From: an uncultured Prevotellaceae bacterium | GTDB lineage: Bacteria > Bacteroidota > Bacteroidia > Bacteroidales > Muribaculaceae | Assembly: GCA_946410125.1 (NCBI GenBank) | Contig: CAMJZF010000012.1 | Span: forward strand, 1-38,391 | Length of the DNA: 38,391 nt | Direction of reading: 5' to 3' | In this document: one piece after another, positions 32,801 through 38,391 of the stretch | How the letters are laid out: each line of letters starts with the position of its first letter | Position numbering within the stretch: the first letter of the stretch is position 1 | Program-made: the position numbers and the translations under genes | Notes under the pieces: generated by a model | Told to the model about the DNA's origin: nothing | The model's input: the letters and a program-made list of their open reading frames with translations, nothing else | Database searches by the model: none

Positions 32801-33894
32801 TTGCCTACACCAGTGGTGAGACTTATCTGATGGCTGGCTCGTTCGTAAACCAATCGCTCGATGACATCTATGCCGTTAACACTGCTGGCTCACATGCCAA
32901 GTGGGCCGAGGGTGCACAGACAGTAGAACCCTTCCGCGCTTATTTCAAGGAAATTGAGGTTGCCGACAACCATACCGATATCCCACTTCCCGGCGAGGAG
33001 CAGCAAGGCGGCATTGAGGAAGTTACTCTTGCCGAGCTGGTAGCAACTGGCACTGTGGGCAATGAATACTCCATTTCTAACCCACTTACTATTGTCTATG
33101 TTTCGAACGATTGCAAGACTGTTTACGCCAAGGATGACAACCAATTTGCTTTAAGGAATCAGGTTCCATATATTCCAACTGAGGAACAGCTCAACCACTA
33201 CTACGTATATGATGATCCCGAATTGTTTGACCAGAGCAACTGGATTGCCATAAATCTGCCACAGGCTCTTGAAGATAATGAATACTACCTCAATGGCACC
33301 ATCACCAACCTGCAGGGTATTCTCAACAACAAGCTCAACCCTGAGATAACTCTTGAAGCGGCGCCCACCATCACTCCTGGCAGCTCACAGTATAAGCCAA
33401 ACACTATGATGACTGCAAACTTTGATGACGATAACACTTATTTCTTTATTCCTCCTAAACCACAGGAGATTGTAAATATCAGGTGGGCTATTTATAAAGA
33501 TGGAGCTTTCTATATGACTAAGGGCAATAACAACGTTAACATCGAGCATTTCAATGGTGCAGTAAAAATTGCCGACAACAGCATTATTAGCAGCAATATG
33601 TTTGAGCAAAACGTTATGTATGACCTTAAAGTTATTGTAAAGGCTTTAAAGCCACGAACTGCTGCTACCATGCGTGCTGCTTACAATTCCAACGAGGTGG
33701 AACCGGGAAATATAAGTTCCTACTACGAGATTAATGTGTTTGATGCTAAAGCCGATGATGTTCCTACCTCAATCGACAATATTGGCATGGAAAAGAACAT
33801 GAATAATGTTTATTATAACCTTATGGGACAACCTGTAAGCAACCCCACACCAGGCATCTACATCCACAATGGCAAGAAAGTGATTGTAAAGTAA
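29839..33894 (+). CDS. C10-family cysteine protease (streptopain-like) with T9SS sorting domain
   Basis: 1351 aa. Signal peptide 1-22 (LIVLLLLCLSMTLWSNA), inhibitory prodomain about 23-125 ('YVFNIGANQGFVIVSADD'), C10 catalytic domain about 150-395 with nucleophile C188 (YTGCVATSMSQ), H335 (GGGHSFICDGY) and the Asn/Trp box HINWGWGGMGNGYFQL (N351). Ig-like beta domains fill about 420-1270. The C-terminus 'YYNLMGQPVSNPTPGIYI' plus HNGKKVIVK is a type A T9SS sorting signal. Expected: secreted or surface-attached protease, related to interpain and PrtT. The length beyond the catalytic domain is much greater than in streptopain. A single-gene unit with its own promoter and a strong terminator. Confidence 0.9.
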   Translation: MTKNKLIVLLLLCLSMTLWSNAAPVTQEQAKQEATRFLLNKHKSNGNLKFAASGNKQLKEAGTSEAAYYVFNIGANQGFVIVSADDRTNPILGYSDEGCFDEAKIPANMKAWLDEYALQLTQLDEVKPADLKKVLAAPKAENVIDTRNSIAPLISTKWDQATPYWNECPQFMISDDEADGYELAYTGCVATSMSQLMKFYNYPEQTTQVIPAYSFTYGDGNYNYSTVQMPELPITTFDWAHMRDTYTGAEDEVYTSAVAHLMFYVGCALKSQYGTSATGAYTDDIPKAFGLFGYGSKLAYRNDYTQEVWDNMVYQELAAGRPMIYNGTAGSGGGHSFICDGYEYGNYFHINWGWGGMGNGYFQLAVMNPYASGIGGSSSAEGYNMKQNIVYNVVPGGAAPGSDDDEEEPALTATFTNGPSGWDRDSKSNPFKIYKSKIVKVGYSDHSGSGKKFKTALALQNPADGTFTVLPNSEDNIYMQVTTSALGQTHSFGSGVGSQDAQVIPFGAGLTGTYHLIGVYQVEGTTEWKAMKETDRHYLEVNMSNNYCQANAHPVIDLQTTNWEFTGGEKVGVKEQINVTLKNNSVDRYYGDLYLDFGGQQIDEYSQYTTVVTGEVLAGQESVVTFNVRPTSSGTKSVRLMRLDQYGSFIIIGTGSVTIAESTEAEELNLSVVIKAENASKEAYTNGTDITYGEIYDSRARFSAAITNHSSGEYNKYILAPLFLITKNEDGTVSGSMVTYKQETISLAAGETKTFYFDFDNLAYGSTYSMNIYARNNVPDSEDASHVDNIVERGKSLYYDILPGIITWNGDGSRTGYKPEDNFQIAADVAAVSLEGLSNFSIVPNDNPNVIYFLDKDAEVPASLNGRNIVKDATATSIVLKDGYSYFTPMSFTAQNISYERTFSKARQADVAENWSTIVLPFTPSAVSSSDMWVERFSQEADGEATFSEVENIEANVPYIIALKKSANLTGTPITWNASNVLLKPEPIAYTSGETYLMAGSFVNQSLDDIYAVNTAGSHAKWAEGAQTVEPFRAYFKEIEVADNHTDIPLPGEEQQGGIEEVTLAELVATGTVGNEYSISNPLTIVYVSNDCKTVYAKDDNQFALRNQVPYIPTEEQLNHYYVYDDPELFDQSNWIAINLPQALEDNEYYLNGTITNLQGILNNKLNPEITLEAAPTITPGSSQYKPNTMMTANFDDDNTYFFIPPKPQEIVNIRWAIYKDGAFYMTKGNNNVNIEHFNGAVKIADNSIISSNMFEQNVMYDLKVIVKALKPRTAATMRAAYNSNEVEPGNISSYYEINVFDAKADDVPTSIDNIGMEKNMNNVYYNLMGQPVSNPTPGIYIHNGKKVIVK

Positions 33895-33931
33895 TACACA
33901 CATCAATAACAGTTTAAAGTAATTTTTTCTT

Positions 33932-33962
33932 AAGGCAGGAGCTTCATCACTCCTGCCTTTTT
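33932..33962 (+). terminator. Strong intrinsic terminator after the C10 peptidase gene
   Basis: AAGGCAGGAG (33932-33941) pairs perfectly with CTCCTGCCTT (33950-33959) around an 8-base loop, and the T-run continues to 33962. Confidence 0.85.
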
Positions 33963-34006
33963 CGTGATCATTTCGTGATCATCAATGAAAAAAAAATTTT
34001 TTTCAT
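33961..34006. repeat. Tandem 11-bp repeat followed by an A/T palindrome
   Basis: TTCGTGATCAT occurs at 33961-33971 and again at 33972-33982; each holds the palindrome TGATCA. It is followed by ATGA plus an A-run, then a T-run plus CAT (33985-34006), a near-perfect palindrome. This lies between the terminator and the nnr promoter. Confidence 0.6.
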
Positions 34007-34039
34007 GAAAATATTGACTGAAATAAAATGTTTTTTCAT

Positions 34040-34047
34040 TAACTTTG
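34040..34047 (+). promoter_or_regulatory. -7 element of the nnr promoter
   Basis: TAACTTTG matches TAnnTTTG; a weak TTGA at 34014-34017 is the best -33 candidate. The start codon lies 109 bases further on, leaving a roughly 100-base leader in which AATACCC (34069-34075) and GGGTATT (34120-34126) are complementary. Confidence 0.45.
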
Positions 34048-34156
34048 TAGTTTGAAACGAAAAAATGTAATACCCTAATTCATTGCACACTCTATTTTGT
34101 TGATTTACAGAGGGCTATTGGGTATTTGTGTAAAAAGATAAAACGAGGATACTGAC

Positions 34157-35674
34157 ATGAAAATATTTACCAACGAGGCCATAAAAAAAATTGACCGCGA
34201 GACTATCGCTGCCGATGGCATCACCGAACTCGACCTCATGGAGCGAGCGGCTTCGGCTGTTGCCTATGAAATCATTTCACGATGGCTAACGACCAAGCGC
34301 ATTGTAATCTTTGCCGGTCCAGGCAACAATGGAGGTGACGCGCTGGCTGTAGCACGCATGCTATATGAGCAGGGCTACCGTCCCGAGGTCTTCTTGTTCA
34401 ACATAAAATCATCACACCTGAGTGAGTGCTGCGCTGCAAACCGCAAGCGACTCATTGACATGGGAAACATCGATTTCACCGAGATTATCGACAATTTCAC
34501 TCCTCCCGAGCTGGGACCCGACGACGTGGTTGTTGACGGTCTCTTTGGCTCTGGGCTCCACAGCCCGCTCAAGGGGGGCTATACCTCTTTGGTACAATAT
34601 ATCAACAACAGCGAGGCTTTCATCGTTTCTATCGACATGCCTTCGGGATTGTTCTGTGAATGGAACGAGGGCAGCGACCGTCGCAACATCATACGCGCCG
34701 ACCTAACACTCACATTTGGAAGCAAACGACTATCATTCTTCTTTAGCGAGAATGCCGAGTTCATTGGACAGTGCATTGTGCTCGACATTGAGCTGAATGC
34801 CAATGCCATCGACTCTACTCCTGCCGATTATTACTTAATCGAAAAGGAAGACGTGCGCAACATGTTAAAGCCGCGCGACCCGTTCATCAACAAGTATGAC
34901 AACGGAACTTTACTGCTCATTGCAGGTAGCTACGGTATGATGGGAGCAGCAATTCTGGCGGCTCGGGGGGCTCAGCGAATTGGTGCGGGATTAGTGACAG
35001 TGCACGCTCCAGCCAGTGCCAATACCATAATGCAGACTTCATGTCCTGAGGCTCTTTTTGAAGCCGATGAGAGTGACATCTGCACCACCATCATCAACAG
35101 TAAGCGCCGTTTCAGCGTCGTGGCTTTAGGACCTGGCATGGGAACAAGCGACGAGACTATCGATGCAGTAGACCATTTCTTGAAAAACTACCGCAAGCCA
35201 TGTCTGCTCGATGCCGATGCCCTCAACTGCATCGCGGCACGCCCCATGCTCTTGCGCAGTATTCCCAAGGGCTCTATCATCACCCCACACACCGGCGAAT
35301 TTGACCGCCTGTTTGGCAAGAGCGTGACCGACGAAGAACGCCTCAAGCGCGCTATCAACCAGTCTAAGATGTATAACATCACCATCGTCCTCAAGGGACA
35401 TTACACCATGATGATACGCCCCGACGGCAAGGTCTATATCAACAGCAGTGGCAACCCCGGCATGGCAACCGCGGGTAGCGGCGATGTGCTCACGGGCATG
35501 ATTGCTGGATTGATAGCACAAGGCTACAGCCCCGACAACAGCGTGTGGATGGGGGTTTACATACACGGACGCGCAGGCGACCTTGCCGCACAGAAACTTG
35601 GGCAGAACAGCCTCATCGCCAGCGACATCATCAACAACATTGGTTCCGCCATTCTCGACATTAAGCGACAATAG
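34157..35674 (+). CDS. nnr: Bifunctional NAD(P)H-hydrate epimerase / ADP-dependent NAD(P)H-hydrate dehydratase
   Basis: 505 aa fused protein. N-terminal YjeF epimerase domain (1 to about 215): LMERAASAVAYEI, IFAGPGNNGGDALAVARML, VVDGLFGSGL, IVSIDMPSGL. C-terminal ribokinase-like dehydratase domain (about 225-500): 'NGTLLLIAGSYGMMGAAILA', ALGPGMGTSDETI, TPHTGEFDRLFG, VLKGHYTMMI and 'NPGMATAGSGDVLTGMIAGL' with the catalytic Asp at 443. It repairs hydrated NADH and NADPH: the epimerase interconverts R and S forms and the dehydratase restores the cofactor at the cost of ADP (bacterial type). Cytoplasmic housekeeping enzyme, of the usual length for the fused form; a single-gene unit here. Confidence 0.95.
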   Translation: MKIFTNEAIKKIDRETIAADGITELDLMERAASAVAYEIISRWLTTKRIVIFAGPGNNGGDALAVARMLYEQGYRPEVFLFNIKSSHLSECCAANRKRLIDMGNIDFTEIIDNFTPPELGPDDVVVDGLFGSGLHSPLKGGYTSLVQYINNSEAFIVSIDMPSGLFCEWNEGSDRRNIIRADLTLTFGSKRLSFFFSENAEFIGQCIVLDIELNANAIDSTPADYYLIEKEDVRNMLKPRDPFINKYDNGTLLLIAGSYGMMGAAILAARGAQRIGAGLVTVHAPASANTIMQTSCPEALFEADESDICTTIINSKRRFSVVALGPGMGTSDETIDAVDHFLKNYRKPCLLDADALNCIAARPMLLRSIPKGSIITPHTGEFDRLFGKSVTDEERLKRAINQSKMYNITIVLKGHYTMMIRPDGKVYINSSGNPGMATAGSGDVLTGMIAGLIAQGYSPDNSVWMGVYIHGRAGDLAAQKLGQNSLIASDIINNIGSAILDIKRQ

Positions 35675-35886
35675 TTTAATTACAATATGTAATCACAGCT
35701 AAAACCCACTTTTTTCAAGGCCGACGGCATTAAAGGATGGTATTTTAAGTTAAAATATGTTTTTTGTTTCATTTTTGATATAACGAAGTTTAAAATCAAA
35801 AATGCCCGTAACCTTAGGTATTAAAGTGGATGTAACAATTTGAAATCACAATTCATTTACAAAGGTAAATGTTTAAGAACGTTTAG

Positions 35887-35922
35887 GGAGGTTGCCTGGT
35901 TGAGGCAGTCTCCTTAACTTTG
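35887..35922 (+). promoter_or_regulatory. Promoter with overlapping operator-like dyad, NlpC/P60 gene
   Basis: TAACTTTG (35915-35922) is a good -7 box. The spacer before it is a dyad: GGAG-GT-TGCCT (35887-35897), 5-base loop, AGGCA-GT-CTCC (35903-35913), broken only by a central GT/GT mismatch. A degenerate -33 (GTTG, 35891-35894) lies inside the left arm. A protein bound to the dyad would block RNA polymerase. Confidence 0.5.
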
Positions 35923-35940
35923 CAGTATCAAAAAAGAAAA

Positions 35941-35981
35941 AAGGTTCATCTTAACGTGTAGTGTTATACACTTTGAACCTT
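35941..35981 (+). promoter_or_regulatory. Hairpin-forming 5' leader of the NlpC/P60 gene
   Basis: AAGGTTCA (35941-35948) pairs exactly with TGAACCTT (35974-35981), and an inner stem GTGTA (35956-35960) pairs with TACAC (35967-35971). The structure ends 7 bases before the first ATG (35989) and 25 before the preferred one. It matches no riboswitch class I recognise. Confidence 0.5.
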
Positions 35982-36006
35982 AAGTTTAATGCAAATTAAA
36001 GAGCAA

Positions 36007-36591
36007 ATGAAGTTATTTACCAAATTATTTATCTACACATTTTTTATTTTTACAACACCTCTTTTCTCCACTCAGGCAGGAAATCCCAACCCTGACAAAT
36101 ATATTATCCCCTTTGACCAACCCGCACTCAACGATGCTGCAGAGACCGAGCTGCAAGTAAACAGCCTTCTCGCCTATGCACGCCGTTTTCGTGGCGTACC
36201 CTATCGCTACGGTGGCATGAGTCCTAAGGGCTTTGACTGTTCGGGCTTCACAAGCTATGTATTTAAAGAGTTTGGCTATCAGCTGGCACGACGTGGCAGC
36301 CACCAGTTCCATAACGGCGAGCGCGTTAAGCGCAGTGAGCTTCAGCCTGGCGACCTCGTCTTCTTTGGCGGCCGTGGCAACGGACCCGGTATTGGCCATG
36401 TAGGCATCGTCACAGCTGTTGACGGCAACGGCAGCGATTTCACTTTCATTCATGCGTCATCCCACCGCGGCATCACCGAGAGCCACTCTACCGAGAGTTA
36501 CTACCGTGCACGCTACCGCAATGCCTGCCGCATCATCAACAAAGGCACCGTCGGCAACAAGGTTGAAGAACTGACTGCCGAGAATTTATAA
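36007..36591 (+). CDS. Exported NlpC/P60-family endopeptidase
   Basis: 194 aa from ATG at 36007, which gives a clean signal peptide (KLFTKLFIYTFFIFTTPLFS); an ATG at 35989 would add six residues. NlpC/P60 catalytic residues: Cys78 in KGFDCSGFTSYVF, His131 in GIGHVGIVTAVDG and His149 in FTFIHASS, spaced as in gamma-D-glutamyl-diamino acid endopeptidases. 'ARRFRGVPYRYGGMSPKGF' is the usual lead-in. It should cut peptidoglycan stem peptides in the periplasm. There is no extra SH3 or LysM binding domain. It has a structured leader and converges with the ATPase gene across a shared terminator. Confidence 0.9.
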   Translation: MKLFTKLFIYTFFIFTTPLFSTQAGNPNPDKYIIPFDQPALNDAAETELQVNSLLAYARRFRGVPYRYGGMSPKGFDCSGFTSYVFKEFGYQLARRGSHQFHNGERVKRSELQPGDLVFFGGRGNGPGIGHVGIVTAVDGNGSDFTFIHASSHRGITESHSTESYYRARYRNACRIINKGTVGNKVEELTAENL

Positions 36592-36623
36592 ATCGAGCAA
36601 TCATCAAAAACGAGTATAAAACG

Positions 36624-36655
36624 AGAGAGACCGGCCCTTAATTGCTGGTCTCTCT
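36624..36655. terminator. Bidirectional terminator between the NlpC/P60 and ATPase genes
   Basis: AGAGAGACC (36624-36632) pairs exactly with GGTCTCTCT (36647-36655). On plus it is followed by TTGTTGTTTTC; on minus it is followed by CGTTTTATACTCGTTTTT. Its central position between two convergent stops fits use by both genes. Confidence 0.7.
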
Positions 36656-36684
36656 TGTTGTTTTCAACCTATTGATGCAACTGA

Positions 36685-38310
36685 TTACGCTTCTTCGGCA
36701 ACTGGCTGTTTTTCGGGATTCTCTAAACCGAAGCACACCTTGATGGCATGACGTATTGCCTTAGCGTCACGTCCGTTGCCCTTAAGAATCTTGAGTACGG
36801 TTCTAATGTAGTCCTCACGGCTCTTGAGCCCACACAGACCCGCTACTCCGCTTTGATTGAGCATCAACTTCTGGTTATAGACCTTGAGCACCTTGGCATA
36901 ATCTCGCTTTTGCACATAGACATGAAACTCACGACACAGCAGCTCGTAGATGCCACGCGGGTTAATCTCGTTGACAAGGTCTATCATGTGATCCTCCAAC
37001 GCGCTGATATTGCGGAACTTCATGTCAACACGCATCTCAACGTCGTGCTTCACGCGGTGACGAGTATGCTGCAAGGCCTGCTGCTTGATTTCATTGTCAA
37101 AGTTCTTAATCACTGCACGACTGGCACTGGCAAACACGTCATGCTCGTTCTTGTGGCGGTGACGAGCCACGGCACGAATCACACCCTCGAGCATGAGTAT
37201 GTTCTCTATCTCAGCAACATCGGGTACCAGAATTTTCTTCTTGCGAAGGTATTCCACTTCCTTTTCATCTCGACGGTCACGGTCAACTATCCCCCAGCTG
37301 TCAAGGTGGTGCAAGGCCTCAAGACCGTTGAATGAGCGCACGCTTTCAATCACCTTGTTACAACTGCCAAGTGGCTTTATTGTGTATTCAGGGAACACAA
37401 GCGCGTAGAGCCTGGAATCGATACTGTGCTCCTCGTCACCTTCAACAAAGAGTACTGGCTTGCGAGTGCCCAGCAGGTCGATATATAAGCTGTCGCTCAG
37501 GTTGCTACTCGACTGTAGCACCTCATAGTCCCAAGTAATTTGCTCGGGATTGAAACCCTTCACCCAAATGCACTTGTTGTCGATGCGTGAGTTGGCAAAG
37601 TCCACATCGTGGGTGCTGTAGACAAAGGTGCAGTCGGGGCGCATTTCCTCAATAACGTTCCACAAGGTCTGCATAATCGAGGGGTGGATAAAAGTCTCGG
37701 GGTCGTCAACAAAAATCACGGCATCTTCCATGGCATAGAGCACCGCTCCAAGATAATAGAGCACGGCCTTCTCACCGTCGCTAAGTCGAAGCGACGAGTA
37801 TTTGTCGGTCTGGCCTTCGGTAGTGAAAAGCAATTTGCCGTTCTCTCGCAGAATCTTGTTCTTGGGAAACACCTCTTGCCACATCTTCACAACCTTATCA
37901 AGCTTAGTCTTGGGAAACTCCATCTCCTCCCTCATCAGCTGGTGAGCCTTGAAGTTCATCAGGCTGCGGAACTCATCAATCATCATCACATAGGTGAGTT
38001 TGTCAAACTCGCTCTTTGCCGTGTTGACAACTTGCTGCATGTTCTGGTTGAGTTTGTCGAAGCGCTCGCTGATAGAACCCTTGTATTTCTGTTCCTCATG
38101 CTCGACTGGAAACAGTGCCCTTAGTGCCGAGATGCGGAATGCCTGCTCGCCACACTGCTCCACAAGCTTGTTCACAAAGCGTGTCTTGCCGGCTCCATTG
38201 GCACCAATGATGGTCACCTGACGCGCCTCCCTCAGTATCTCGCCTTTTTCGCTGTTTATCTTGTTAGGTAGTAATAAGTCCATAGTATTTGCCGTTTTTT
38301 GGTCACACAT
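36685..38310 (-). CDS. AAA-type ATPase with C-terminal DUF4435/TOPRIM-like region
   Basis: 541 aa from ATG at 38310; further in-frame ATGs at 38367 and 38283 are possible. ABC/SMC-type ATPase: Walker A IIGANGAGKTRFV (about 36-43), signature-like LRLSDGEKAVLYYLG, Walker B AVIFVDDPETFIHPS, and H-loop FVYSTHDVDFANS. The C-terminal part begins KPVLFVEGDEEHSIDSRLYA and continues to WGIVDRDRRDEKE: a glutamate followed by a DxD-like motif, the outline of a TOPRIM or OLD-type nuclease; DUF4435 is the usual partner of such ATPases. It may be a DNA-processing or phage-defence protein, but no system partner is seen here. Convergent with the NlpC/P60 gene; the other side lies outside the window. Confidence 0.8.
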   Translation of the reverse strand: MCDQKTANTMDLLLPNKINSEKGEILREARQVTIIGANGAGKTRFVNKLVEQCGEQAFRISALRALFPVEHEEQKYKGSISERFDKLNQNMQQVVNTAKSEFDKLTYVMMIDEFRSLMNFKAHQLMREEMEFPKTKLDKVVKMWQEVFPKNKILRENGKLLFTTEGQTDKYSSLRLSDGEKAVLYYLGAVLYAMEDAVIFVDDPETFIHPSIMQTLWNVIEEMRPDCTFVYSTHDVDFANSRIDNKCIWVKGFNPEQITWDYEVLQSSSNLSDSLYIDLLGTRKPVLFVEGDEEHSIDSRLYALVFPEYTIKPLGSCNKVIESVRSFNGLEALHHLDSWGIVDRDRRDEKEVEYLRKKKILVPDVAEIENILMLEGVIRAVARHRHKNEHDVFASASRAVIKNFDNEIKQQALQHTRHRVKHDVEMRVDMKFRNISALEDHMIDLVNEINPRGIYELLCREFHVYVQKRDYAKVLKVYNQKLMLNQSGVAGLCGLKSREDYIRTVLKILKGNGRDAKAIRHAIKVCFGLENPEKQPVAEEA

Positions 38311-38391
38311 GCTTTTCAGCTTGTAAAAATAGAAAGAACTTGCGGCATCTCCAAAAATATGCCACAAGATTTACCACTTTTACACCAAAAT

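Larger units (their letters stand above)
35675..36006. other. Gene-free region upstream of the NlpC/P60 gene
   Basis: About 330 bases with no coding frame. It carries a 7-bp inverted repeat CATTTAC/GTAAATG (35854-35871), a dyad between the promoter boxes (35887-35913), a -7 element (35915-35922) and a hairpin leader (35941-35981). On the minus strand the first repeat also contains TACCTTTG, but no gene lies in that direction. Confidence 0.6.

Noticed and set aside
35854-35871. Minus-strand promoter (TACCTTTG) upstream of the NlpC/P60 gene
   Set aside because: No minus-strand gene starts downstream of it; nnr is on the plus strand and ends at 35674.
36685-38310. Calling the ATPase gene part of a named anti-phage system
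   Set aside because: No partner gene is visible, and the window ends just past its start, so only the domain layout can be stated.

Overview
The window looks like chromosomal DNA of an anaerobic member of the Bacteroidales, probably Muribaculaceae or Prevotellaceae (family level is inference). The signs are the gene families (DUF6089, DUF6242, DUF4922, DUF1343/NamZ, C10 peptidase with a type IX secretion tail), promoters of the Bacteroidetes form TTTG-N19-TAnnTTTG, and weak or absent Shine-Dalgarno sequences. I see no rRNA, tRNA, CRISPR array, insertion sequence or prophage gene.

Left block (1-7342, minus strand): an envelope-biogenesis unit, in transcription order DUF6242 lipoprotein, DUF6089 barrel protein, uppS, bamA and two OmpH/Skp chaperones, closed by a hairpin terminator at 403-446. 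A third OmpH gene with its own promoter runs off the left edge.

Second block (7840-12048): a plus-strand cassette GYF_2 protein - TPM protein - second GYF_2 protein (broken by a one-base frameshift) - DUF4886 SGNH lipoprotein. The TPM protein and the second GYF_2 protein share the same C-terminal membrane plus glycine-tail module. A convergent DUF2284 metal-binding protein follows.

Central block (12504-29654, plus strand): a BadF/NagK-like protein with a degraded phosphate-binding motif, then what looks like one 16-kb operon for peptidoglycan salvage. It encodes an exported amidase, a tandem GT2 protein, a HIT/GalT-like DUF4922 protein, a SpoIID-domain protein, AmpG, NamZ, a fused FAD/Fe-S D-lactate dehydrogenase, a MurT-like transporter, MurK, MurQ and an SGNH esterase. 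The pathway can be read directly: cleave wall fragments, import them, phosphorylate MurNAc, split the lactyl ether, and oxidise the released D-lactate. A terminator closes it at 29684-29725. The GT2, DUF4922 and divergent BadF proteins have no assigned place in known salvage and are the most likely undescribed part.

Right block (29839-38391): a large C10 cysteine protease with a T9SS tail, the bifunctional NAD(P)HX repair enzyme Nnr, an NlpC/P60 endopeptidase preceded by an operator-like dyad and a structured leader, and, convergent with it, an ATPase fused to a TOPRIM-like DUF4435 region.
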